From Epiperipatus broadwayi (taxonomy: Eukaryota; Onychophora; Udeonychophora; Euonychophora; Peripatidae): DNA of 64,000 bases. The notes below the pieces were generated by a model. It had not been told where the DNA came from and did no database searches. It saw only the letters and a program-made list of their open reading frames with translations. This document shows positions 53,780 to 64,000 of this stretch, in pieces. Made by a program: the position numbers and the translations under genes. The stretch's first letter is position 1. Every line of letters begins with the position of its first letter. Location of the stretch: assembly GCA_028023455.1 (NCBI GenBank), contig JAQFVV010000229.1, positions 620,501 to 684,500 on the forward strand, in the 5' to 3' direction.

Positions 53780-54316
53780 TTTTTAAAGACAACTCTACTA
53801 CTGCTTGCCATTACTCCATATACAAATCGCCCCTTTTTTACTGATCATGCCATTTAGCATGCTGATTTACTGGATAATCATAACATTAATACTTTAATTG
53901 GTTTACCATACAAAGATCTAAAAAAATCATTTACCCCAATAGGCAACTTTGGTCAACACTATCTACTGCCAGAACACTGACTAAATTTCAAAATTTATGC
54001 GTGCCTCACTCATGGCTAAAATTCATGCATAATCTGCTACTTGATATAATTCCAACAAAGTTATTTCTCATAAAACACTTGAAATTAAATATAGATCCTA
54101 CTTGCATACTATGCAATGCACTCCTGGAAAATATATCCCATATCTTTGAGTCATGTCCATACTTTTCACCCTTATGTCACTTTGTATTCCACAAAGACAC
54201 AATTAATTTTAAAACATCCTCATAAACAATATAAAAAAATTAAAACCATTCAATGCCTTTGTAACCATTCACACTCTCAGAACAATATGGCTTCCCCATT
54301 GTGCTGTAATCTTTGA
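53780..54316 (+). pseudogene. Non-LTR retrotransposon 3' fragment (zf-RVT region)
   Basis: Broken plus-strand frames lead into SWLKFMHNLLLDIIPTKLFLIKHL and DPTCILCNALLENISHIFESCPYF. This is the RT-proximal helix and CxxC..H..C zinc-knuckle of LINE C-termini. A frameshifted tail reads LRTIWLPHCAV near 54275. No RT core is present. It is similar in kind to the fragment at 28350-29150. Confidence 0.68.
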
Positions 54317-54718
54317 CAACAAAAAATACAATGTACTAAAAAAAATAACAAAGAATGTCATAACATATATCTATATGCTCAAAAATATATACCCAGTAAT
54401 GTCACAAAAAAATATGGCAAAGCAATAAATTTCTTAGCTGCTCATTAGTGCAATAACAGAAGTCATTTTGTTCCAATTCACTGTATTCTAAAAATGTCCT
54501 AAGCAGGGTAAAAAAAAATATACAAAAAAAAATTGTAATCTCTTATAGTAAATATACTAATTCTTGTAAATATTTTGTTACTAATAGTCTACTTCTACAA
54601 AAAAAAATATATTTTATATATATTTCAGCTAGCGATATTCATTTTTTTATTTATTATATGTATGTAATTGATCTTATTTTGATGTTTGGTAGTTTTCGAT
54701 TATTTCCATCATATATAT
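54317..54718. other. AT-rich spacer up to the left LTR
   Basis: No feature apart from the terminal ATATATAT at 54711-54718, which holds the target-site copy of the LTR element. Confidence 0.55.
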
Positions 54719-56846
54719 TGTAACGTTTCCCCACTTGGGTATTCATTTTTAAATCTTTCCTTCTCTTTTTTATTCCTATCTGACATCAAACACTTGTCTT
54801 TATCCTAACTAAATTTATGATTATATTCTCTTCTCGAGGGTGAATTTATGAGGTAATGTGTACCTAATTGCCAGCCCTTCCCATATAAAATTTTTCCATA
54901 ATTTTGAGTTATTCACCCCTTTGATGACGTTTTCCTAAATTCTGGGTCATTTAAAAGGGGTTAGAGAAGGATCTGACCATAAAATACACATATATAAGGG
55001 GATTGCAAAAATTCAAAGCCCTCCCAGCTTTAACTTTATTTCTAAGTAGATCTCCACATTTATGAATAATGTCCCTCTTTTTTTTTGTCCATTGCCAAGC
55101 ACCAATCTTGCTAGTTCACAAGAATCACAGGATCTATTAGATATTTGTATGACTCAGCTATTTAACCCAATGCCCATCTTAATACTCAGGGTGTGGTAGC
55201 ACATTGCGCTAAAGAAGAAACGAAAAGTGAACTAACTTTTAAACCAAATATTTTCTATAAAATTTTATTTAATTCCTACTATAATCTAAAACAAACCTTT
55301 TAAAATCTCCCTGCATACTTTTCTTCCTGATCTGTTTGGCTTTAATCTATTATTGGAGGCACACCAGCATGAACATGTATTTGATTTTAAAATACATAAG
55401 AAATTACACAATGTGTATTGAGACAAATTAACAGTTTAATTAAAATTCATTAATATTTTACTCTAAAATAACAATGAAATGGCATAATCATGTATATGAT
55501 AAATATTTTAATAAATTGCAATTAAAAGAGAAAAAACAACAAAACTAATTAAATAATACATGCATATCTTTAGATTATCACACAGTTTGATTTGATTATA
55601 TTTAAGAATCTGGAAGGATATAAGATGTGTATATTTAACAGTATTAAAGTGTCTATAGAACCCATGTACATATTTCTGAGTGCACTCGTAAATTAAACCT
55701 GGGATTAGCACAGGAAAAACATGGTGTGCATCTCTTCTGTGTAGTGTTCCAACCAGTTAGTTCATCTGAAAGTAGCATATTTATTTTGCTGTGCTCTTTC
55801 CTTTCCTTTGAATACATTCAGGAATGGTGGATGATCTGCACTAGATCCAAATAGTTGTGGTTCTGAAGGGCAAATGGGATGTTGAAGGTGATATATACCA
55901 ATGGTTTACATGGCATAGATGATATAGAGAGCCAGAGTCTGAACATAGACCCCAGCATGATGATGACTTTACCCTATATGATTCATAAGATTTCCTTTAT
56001 TTTTTATTTTCAGTTCGCATGCAATCTGTTTAGCAATGAAGGCAGTTATCACAGTTTATTCCTGATCTTTTCTGCTTTGCAGCCAATTTATTGAAATTTT
56101 CTCTTTATATCTTTTCAATGTATTCTATATTGCATTGCCTTCTTCTCCATCAGCTCAACAACAACTAAACTATTATTTTTTTCTATAATTAATTATCAAA
56201 GCTTCCTTTCCCCTTATCTCTGATATTTTTGGGTTTTCAAAATATATATATTTTTACAAAAATGCCAACAAAAGAAAAATCACTTAGCAATCTTGACTTT
56301 TAATTACCTTATCTTTTTTTACTCTTGGAACATTTTTTTAATTGCACTCTTTTCGTTTACTTTAATAGACAAAAAAAGTCAAAAAGAATTTGATCTTTAA
56401 TGGACATTCCACATTCATTAATTTTAAAAACTATTTCCACAAAATCCGAATATTTACAATATATCAAACCACTTAATTAAAAAAATGAGATAGCCATCAA
56501 GTGGTTAGATCTGTTTCTTGAACAATAAGAAGTTTGTTTTACTAATTAATTTGAGAAATAATAACTGTAAAAGAATTTTTTTTTTTTATATGCTTTAAAA
56601 TCTTTTATTTTTACCTCTTTTTCTTTCTCTTCCAAAAAAAAAACAACATTCACCTATATACATGTATGCCAATTAAAATATTAACCCATACGCATCATTT
56701 TTTATCATTCCAGCAAATATATGTGTGCTTGGCTGTGCAACTTTTCCAATAATAATTATAAAATAAATAATAATAATAAATTATTACCTAAAATCTACCC
56801 TTTCTCTTTTTTTTTGAAACAGGGTTTGAACTCAGTTTCTGTTACA
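54719..56846 (-). repeat. Left LTR (3' LTR in element orientation)
   Basis: TGTAAC...GTTACA, 2128 bp. Differs from the right LTR by scattered substitutions and short indels. Open frames inside it (for example 55508-55711 minus) recur in the other LTR as part of the repeat and are not supported as genes. Confidence 0.9.
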
Positions 56847-56862
56847 ATACCCTTCCATTTGA
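56847..56862 (-). other. Putative polypurine tract
   Basis: Read on the minus strand, AAATGGAAGGGTAT directly precedes the TGTAAC start of the 3' LTR. Confidence 0.5.
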
Positions 56863-57008
56863 AAGACTTCAAAATGAGATTTATCTCATTTTGAGGGCTA
56901 TCCAAAAAAATATGCCAATCCCAATGTTTCCTTATATATATATATATAAAAAATGTTTCCTTATATATATATATTCTTCCCTTAATCTTCTATTCCCTAT
57001 ATTTTTTT

Positions 57009-58043
57009 TTATGCTTTCTGGTCATTAGAATTCTTTCCCTTCTCATTGTTTCTCCATTTGCCTTGGTCTATGGGTTTACCCTGTTCACTTTTGCTCATGT
57101 CTATAGCGTTCAACATTTCGGCCACCTCTTCAATTGATGACTTTCCAATCCCTATCAGCATTTGTTCAATTCTCACTGGCAAATTATGTTTTATGATTCT
57201 AATTATGCAGCTTTTGGTCATATTACATTTGTCCAAGGTCTGTAACTTGGCCACTTGATGCCAAAAAAATTGCATGTAGTTCTCTTGGCCATTTTCTATG
57301 TACTTTTCTTGCATAACATGGTATCTAACTACCTCTTGCCATTCTTCTGACCAGAATGTTTCTCAAACTGCTTCTGTATACTCTTGTAAAAGTCCAGGGT
57401 TGGTGACAGGGACTCCCACCAAAATAATGCATTTGCTACCAAGTTGCTATATATTATTACCTTGTTTTCTTCAGGCATTACATTTATGATGAAATATCTC
57501 TGTAGGCTCTTGAGATGCTCCACTGATGCCTCTCCTATTTGGCCTGTGAACGAATGGAGTTTAAGAAATTGGTTAACATTAGTATGGTTAAACATACTTT
57601 TCTCCACAGTTTCTCTGTCCTCCACTAACTTCTCCTCAATGACTGGGCTCATCTTTCCCTTTTCTTCATTTTTATTGTCAGCCTTTGGCTTAATTTCATT
57701 TTCACATGTACTGTCTTCTGACTTCCAATCTATCTCTTATTTGCTTTTCACTTTTCCTCTCTCCCTCCTCACTGCATCTTATTTCTTTGTGCAGCTTTTT
57801 CTCCAATTCTAACAATCTTTTCTCATTTTCTCTCTGCCCCTCTAATATCCTTTCATTTACTTCTCTCTTTATTTCATTTATTTCTTTCTGTAATCTTGTT
57901 TTCATTTCCTGTAACTTTTCCATGATCCATTCAAACATGCCCATTTCATTTCCCTTATCTGTCATTTCTTTATCTATATTACCATGTGATCTAGTTTTTA
58001 TTCGATTTTTTTGACTCTTTATATTTTCTACTGAGACTAACAA
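57009..58043 (-). pseudogene. LTR retrotransposon gag-like gene, frameshifted
   Basis: Three minus-strand frames in different registers form one decayed gag: 58043-57702, 57652-57329 and 57314-57009. The first is highly charged (Lys/Glu-rich) with heptad-like spacing, consistent with a coiled coil. The second contains FTGQIGEASVEHLKSLQRYF and a WWESL motif, the retrotransposon-gag (capsid-like) pattern. The third continues with ENYMQFFWHQVAKLQTL and a Lys-rich end without a CCHC zinc knuckle. Register changes near 57705 and 57330 break the gene. It ends about 160 bp before the 3' LTR, leaving no room for pol. Confidence 0.75.
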
Positions 58044-58322
58044 TATGTGCCAGGTTCAATGTCCCAGTTCCCTGATCATTTTTCCATGTAATATACTTTT
58101 TTGTTTTGACCTATTTGCTTATCTATGATCAAGTTCTATTTCTTATTATTTTTCTCTCCTTTCAAAAAAAAATTAATTAACTGAACAGTAACAAATTTTA
58201 TGCCTAAAAAAGGAAAGAAATACACAATATTTTCTCTTTTTTAAAAAAAAAATTCTTTATTTGAATAATGCACCCTCTATATCCTTTGGCTGCCTTCACT
58301 CTATCATTCCATTCTTCAAAAG

Positions 58323-58341
58323 CCCCATTGTTGGGAGTCCA
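58323..58341 (-). other. Putative primer-binding site
   Basis: TGGACTCCCAACAATGGGG, one base after the 5' LTR on the minus strand. It shares the A-TGG spacing and a CTTCCCAA/CTCCCAA core with the site in the element at 45-48 kb. The tRNA is not identified. Confidence 0.55.
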
Positions 58342-58342
58342 T

Positions 58343-60444
58343 TGTAACATTTCCCCATTTGGGTATTTGTTTTTAAATCTTTTCTTCTTTTTTTTATTCC
58401 TGTCTGACATCAAACACTTGTCTTTATCCTAACTAAATTTATGATTATACTCTCTTCCTGAGGGTGAATTTATGAGGTGACATGTACCTAACTGGCAGCC
58501 CTTCCCATATAAAATTTTCTCATAATTTTGAGTCATTCACCCCTCTGATGAAGGTTTCCTGAATTCTGGGCCATTTAAAAGGGGTTAGAGAAGGAGCTGA
58601 CTATAAAACACACATATATAAGGGGATTGCAAAAATTCAAAGCCCTACCAGCTTTAACTTTATTTCTAAGTAGATCTCCACATTTATGAATAATGTCCCT
58701 TTTTTTTTGTCCATTGCCAAGCACCAATCTTGCTAGTTCACAAGAATCACAGGATCTATTAGATATTTGTATGACTCAGCTATTTAACCCAATGCCCATC
58801 TTAATACTCAGGGTGTGGTAGCACATTGCGCTAAAGAAGAAACGAAAAGTGAACTAACTTTTAAATCAAATATTTTTTTTATAAATTCCTATTTAATTCC
58901 TATTAAAATCTAAAATAAAGCTTTTAAACCCTCCCCCACATTTTTCTGCCTAATCTGTTTGGCTTTAATCTATTATTGGAGCAGCATGAACATGTATCTG
59001 ATTTTAAAATACACAAGAAACTATACAATGTGTATTGAGACAAATTAAGTTTAGTTAAGATTCATTAATATTTTATTCTAAGATAACAATGAAATAGCAT
59101 AATCATGTATACGATAAATATTTTAATAAATTACAATTAAAAGAGAAAAAACAACAAAAACAAGTTAAATAATACATGCATATCATTAGATTATTGCACA
59201 GTTTGATTTGATTATATTTAAGAATCTGGAAAGATATAAGACATGTATATTTAATGGTATTAAAGAGTCTATAGAATCTGTGTATATATTTTTGAGTGCA
59301 CTCGTGAATTAATCCCGGGATTAGCACAGGCAAAACATTGTGTCTGTCTCTTCTGTGTAATGTTCCAACCAGTTCGTCCATCTGAAAGTAGTGTATTTAT
59401 TTTGCTGTGCTTTTTCCTTTTCTTTGAATACATTCAGGAATGGCATACGATCTGCACTAAATCCAAATAGTTGTGGTTCTGAAAGGAAAATGGGGATATT
59501 GAAAGTGATATATAAATATTCCAATGGTTTACATGCCATAGATGATATAGAGAGCTGGAGTCCAAACATAGACCCCGGCATGATGGTGACTTTACACCAT
59601 GCGATTCATGAGGTTCCTTTATGTTTTATTTTCAGTTCACACACAATCTGTCCAGCAATGAAGGCAGTTATCACAGTTTATTCCCTATCTTTTTTACTTT
59701 GTGGCCAATTTATTGAAATTTTCTCTTTATATCTTTTCAGTGTATTCTATAATGCTTTTCCCGTCAGCTCAACAACAACTAAACTATTATTTTTTTCTAT
59801 AATTAATTATCAAAGCTTCCTTTCCCCTTATCTCTGGTATTTTTTGGTTTTCAAAAAAATATATATTTTTACAAAAATGCCAACAAAAGAAAAACCACTT
59901 AGCAACCTCGACTTTTAATTATCTTATCTTTTTTTACTCTTGGAACTTTTTTTTAATTGCACTCTTTTAGTTTACTTTAACTAGACAAAAGAAGTCTAAA
60001 AGAATTCATTAATGGACATTCATTAGTTTTAAAAACTATTTCCACAAAATCCAAATATTTACAATATATCAATCCATTTAATTAAAAAAAATGAGATAGC
60101 CATCTAGGAGTTAGATCTGTTTCTTGAACAATAAAAAGTACGTTTTACTAATTAATTGGAGAAATAATCACTGTAAAAGAAATTTTTTCTTTTTCACGCC
60201 TTAAAATCTTTTAATTTTACTTCTTTTTCTTTCTCTTCCAAAAAAAACAACAACATTCACCTATATATATGTATGCCAATTAAAATATTAACCCATATCC
60301 ATCATTCTTTATCATTCCAGAAAATACACGCTTGTCTGTGCGACTTTTTTAATAATAATTAAAAAATAAATAATAATAATAAATTATTTAAAATCTACCC
60401 TTTCTCTCCTTTCGTAACAGGGCTTGAACTCAGTTCCTGTTACA
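58343..60444 (-). repeat. Right LTR (5' LTR in element orientation)
   Basis: Direct repeat of 54719-56846, 2102 bp, with TG...CA ends. Frames such as 59391-59918 plus and 59321-59581 minus lie inside the LTR. The corresponding left-LTR sequence is interrupted by stops, so no gene is called. Confidence 0.9.
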
Positions 60445-60450
60445 ATATAT

Positions 60451-61964
60451 AGCTTTGTGTGTGTTTGTATGCTGTTAACATTAATTCTTAAATCACTTTC
60501 TCAGATTGCCTAGCAAATGTAAAATTATCTTTTATATCTGTTATCTCAGTTTTATAGCGATGACTATTTTGCCGAATGATTTTATTTAAGATAAACTTCA
60601 TATCAAATCCAGATACAAACATATTCATCTTTAGATTAAACATTAAGATTCCCAAGATAGAGTTAATTTCTATTTATTTTTTAAATCTGTATTAATTAAC
60701 AATTAATAACAAATATGTAATAACTAAAAAATACTGCACTTCATATTCTATGTAAAATGAAATGATCATCCAATATTATTTATTGCCAATGTTCCAACGT
60801 TTTTATTAAATTTTCATATATATTATTTAAAACATTACAGTTTGATTTTTAAATTCAAATTTTTTTGTATTTATAACTTTACCACTGCAGATAAATAAGC
60901 TAATGATTATTAATAATCAGTGTGCATTTATCTGAAGTGGGGTGTCAAAATTATGAGTGCAGAAAATTTTATATTTGAAAATCAAATATGTTAGTAAATG
61001 CTGAACAAATCATGATAATATGTAAGAGATAGAGACCTAAACTAACTGATGAGTTCTGATTCAGTAGGAAAAGTACAACTTGAGAGTCATTTGACTCGTT
61101 CAAATGTCTTTATTCAAATGTTTTAATCGAGGTGTGAAAAAATTGAGTATTTTTAAGTTTCTTATATATATATTGTTGGCCAAATGTTATATATAGTTTA
61201 CTATTATATTTTTAAACTATGAATAATTCTGTACACACTGTTAATGCTTTTAGTCTTTAATGTTTTATTTTTAGTAACTAATGACTTGAAGTTTAGTTTA
61301 ACATTTAACTAAAACATAATCTAAATGTCATATTTTTAAAATTAGTAATTAAAAAATACTATGGTTCCCAACGGTTTAAATTTTAAATCAATGAATTTGT
61401 AAAAATAAAAAACAATCTTTTATTATGTCAGCTATAATTATTCTTTATTTAAATATACAGACTTTGCAAATGTTTTCAATAAACCATCAGAAAATCTACA
61501 CTATCTAATATTTGTCCTGTATAAGTTCTGCAACAAGATAAAATTTTATCTAAAAAAATGTAGAGATTTTGAGCACGATCTAACAAATTACTTTTCCATT
61601 ATATACTAGTTATTTGATTAATGACTTAGTATATAAACAGTTGATGTTGGTATAAACAGAATAGTGTTAGATCGTTTTTAGGCAAATGGTATTCATTCCG
61701 AAAGAAAACATTATCATGTTCTACCAAAATGAAGAAAACTTTTGAAGATTGCTATGTAGTGTTTACTGATTTAATCAATGATTGCATAATTGGATGATAA
61801 TAAAGATAAAAGTCACTATTATCTAGCAATGTAAGTAAGTTAATGGTGACATATTTATTTTCCATAAAAACATCTTTATGGGTCTATTGTAATGTTACAT
61901 AACACTATTAATTTTATTCAAAAATGGGTAAATATATTTATCTACATAATTGATATTTTTTCAG
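60451..61964 (+). other. End of receptor intron 3, AT-rich
   Basis: No gene or repeat is recognised. It ends with the acceptor GATATTTTTTCAG at 61964. Confidence 0.6.
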
Positions 61965-62103
61965 GCAAGTCGTTTTGCTGCTGCTTTTCATGATGCTGTT
62001 TTATTATTTGCTTATGGATTAAATATGACATGGTCCACATTAAACAAAACAAATCTCAGTGGATCATCTTTGGTTCAGATGTTGTGGAACAGAACATATT
62101 CAG
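61965..62103 (+). CDS. Natriuretic-peptide-receptor-like protein, exon 4
   Basis: Encodes residues 338-383 and the first base of a Gly codon. It opens in phase 0 directly after the end of exon 3 and reads RFAAAFHDAVLLFAYGLN, the well-conserved AAFHDAVLLYALALN helix of receptor guanylate cyclases and natriuretic peptide receptors. After a divergent glycosylated loop (sequons NMT, NKT, NLS) comes LVQMLWNRTYSG, the family's MWNRTFxG motif with another sequon. The donor is G|GTAATT (phase 1). The next exon should start with the rest of Gly and lead toward the membrane-proximal part; it is not in the window. Motif continuity with exon 3 indicates no skipped exon between them. Confidence 0.93.
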
Positions 62104-63239
62104 GTAATTCCCTAATTAGTAATATTAAAAACTATCAAAAAATTGTCACATGTATTTATCTAATTAACTTAATAATAATATGTTCGTCATTACCAAGAGG
62201 AAGTTAGTTTTCTATAATAACGTGTTTGTTTGTTTTTCTGTTTTATGGCAATATTTTAAAGAATCTAGACAGTAGTATGCTATTAGTTGTTGCTAATTTC
62301 GACTGTTGATACTGCTTATATACTTTTAACATAATTTAGTCTAAGAATTTTATTATTTAAATGCCTTCAAAAATTTTATATAAGCCCCTTATATACAAAA
62401 TTTCCATGACTATTGTCACCTTAGTACATCTCATTGCCGTTTTGCATTATTTTATCAGTCTTTTTAATCCTCGTGAACTCATTTTATTTTTCCTATGTAG
62501 AATATTTATTTAATCAACTATATGTGTATAAAAATATTTGCATAAAGTTTGATTTGCTCAAATCATTTAGCTATATTTTTTTCCACCATTCAATATAGCA
62601 AATATTTATCCAGTTACTTGAAGTATGATTTCTTTCTCATCACAACCGTAGCTGTTTAATTTATGATTTTAATTCATTTATCTTTCGAGCTTTCTAATTC
62701 TTTTAGATGAATAATATAATTTCTCATACCATACCATTTCTTTTATTATATATTACAATTATCTTATGTTTCTTTTATTTTTAATGCTTTATGTTATCTC
62801 AAATTATGTTTATCTATAATGTACAATTTTGTAAGAAACAACAATTATATCAAATAACTTAATCAAATTTATAATTTGATATAAATTATTTTCTAATCAA
62901 TAAATATTACTTAAACTTAATGAAATTTTTAAAAATTAAATGTTTTTATTTTGTTTTAGTTTATTAAAATCCAACTTAAAATGATGCAAACATCTTATTA
63001 ACTAGTTGTGAAGCTGGAAATCTGCAGATTTCTGTTTCACCTAGTGCCAATTATAATAGCACTAGAACCGGTTTGAATCCAAATTATATATAAATTTAAT
63101 AGTCAATAGTATATATAGAGAGAGATTTATGGATATACAAACATTTAATATGTCTGCCATTCAACTTGCACACGTGTATGTGCGTATGAAAATTTACATT
63201 TGAAAGTTATAAAATTTTGTAATTTTATTTCAATAACTT
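62104..63239 (+). other. Start of receptor intron 4, AT-rich
   Basis: No gene is seen. A tRNA B-box-like GGTTTGAATCC lies near 63071 without a matching A box. Confidence 0.6.
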
Positions 63240-64000
63240 TCTAGCCAATGTATTATAACGATCGAAATGAAAGTGGAGATCGAATCTAACCGCAAAAACA
63301 ATATCTGCTCTACAAGGCGCCATCTAGGCATTTGAGCCTAGAAAAATTTATAAAGTAGGCAGATACGCGCTGTTAAGATTCCACTTTATTTAAATATTCC
63401 GATCGTTAGCCCAAGTCACTAGCTCAGCGGAGATGCAGAAATAAAAATCTATATCTTAATTTATATCTTAAATAACAATAAATAAAAGCTATTGCCAGAA
63501 ATTAACACATAAAAATTTTTATTTACGCACATATAAAATAACATTTAAATTTTGAGGAATAAGTTTAACATTTTAGATTTTTATATTAACTTTTAATTTT
63601 ACATTTAACTAAGTTTCAATGAGTTTAATATTTTATTTAGATAGTCAAGTATGAATAGACTACATAGATCTGCATTTGAAAAGAAAATATTCTTCCCTGA
63701 TTTAACCTTAGGCAACAAATTTCGCAATCAACTGGCGCCAATCCATCTGATACATTCATGTATTCAATGTAGCATGATATGACAACACAAAATACTATAT
63801 TGTCAGGAATGGACATCTGAACAGTAAGTAGAATAATAAACAAAAAACTCCATAAGAATGGACTGCGGTCTTCTGCCGACTTACAAACCCATCCATAGGC
63901 AAACAGAAGGTGTGTGGCGTATATATGCAATCCTGCCTGTAGCGGACCTCATACTACATCTACTAATTACCCAAATATATCCAATCCATTGAGCCAATTC
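63240..64000 (-). repeat. Dispersed repeat, copy B (cut by the window end)
   Basis: Reverse-complement match to 7085-8385, from the CGATCGTTATAAT end at about 63258 leftward in element terms to the GGATTGGATATAT region at 63970. It lacks copy A's 57-bp segment and its internal AT-rich insert. The minus frame at 63637-63930 parallels the frame in copy A (shared YATHLL.AYGWVCKSA) and is longer. No protein family is recognised. Confidence 0.8.

Larger units (their letters stand above)
54719..60444 (-). mobile_element. Gag-only LTR retrotransposon, about 5.7 kb, with 2.1-kb LTRs
   Basis: Two long direct repeats (54719-56846 and 58343-60444) begin TGTAAC and end GTTACA. They match closely throughout and are flanked by ATATAT (54713-54718 and 60445-60450). 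The internal part (56847-58342, about 1.5 kb) carries a broken gag on the minus strand and nothing else. On the minus strand a primer-binding-like TGGACTCCCAACAATGGGG follows the right LTR and a purine-rich GGAAGGG precedes the left LTR, both in agreement with minus orientation. No protease, RT, RNase H or integrase is present, so movement would have needed another element's enzymes. Confidence 0.92.

Noticed and set aside
57046-58014. Plus-strand hydrophobic Ser/Phe-rich frames of up to 122 codons
   Set aside because: They are antisense shadows of the gag-like gene on the minus strand.
59391-59918. 175-codon plus-strand frame as a possible gene
   Set aside because: It lies inside an LTR; the other LTR copy has the same sequence with stops and indels, and no motif is recognised.

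Overview
The window is animal nuclear DNA: very AT-rich, with large GT-AG introns, long simple repeats and dense remains of eukaryotic transposons (Merlin, mariner-like, Penelope-like, RTE-like and other LINEs, LTR retroelements, foldback elements). No bacterial operon, CRISPR array, rRNA gene or intact tRNA gene was seen. The phylum cannot be fixed from the sequence. A metazoan invertebrate with a large AT-rich genome (for example a cephalopod, flatworm or cnidarian) is an inference only.

One host gene is supported. Four plus-strand exons (13597-14357, 15824-15984, 37450-37581, 61965-62103) join in frame into the start of a natriuretic-peptide-receptor-like protein, most likely a receptor guanylate cyclase: signal peptide plus most of the extracellular ANF-receptor ligand-binding domain. 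Introns 2 and 3 are about 21.5 and 24.4 kb. Upstream exons may lie before 13597. The transmembrane, kinase-like and cyclase parts must lie beyond position 64000.

Layout: 1-13.6 kb is AT-rich upstream sequence with microsatellites, a dispersed repeat (7.1-8.4 kb) and a foldback element (12 kb). Intron 1 carries a large GATA/GGTA microsatellite. Intron 2 carries a 2-kb imperfect palindrome (17.2-19.2 kb), a foldback MITE (19.4-19.9 kb), a tandem-plus-inverted repeat cluster (20.3-21.5 kb), a Penelope-like element with its RT part inverted (21.5-22.8 kb), a mariner relic (25.4-26.2 kb), a LINE tail (28.4-29.2 kb), another foldback element (31.4-32.0 kb) and a Merlin transposon nested in a larger TIR element (33.05-35.69 kb). 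Intron 3 carries a second Penelope-like fragment (39.9-40.5 kb), a more GC-rich TG...CA-bounded segment (40.6-43.2 kb), a non-autonomous LTR element (45.2-48.6 kb), an RTE-like LINE relic on the minus strand (50.3-53.0 kb), a LINE tail (53.8-54.3 kb) and a gag-only LTR retrotransposon with 2.1-kb LTRs (54.7-60.4 kb). A second, inverted copy of the 7-8 kb repeat lies at the right edge.

The exons are short islands of coding sequence in introns built largely from transposon debris, much of it able to form long RNA hairpins in the pre-mRNA.
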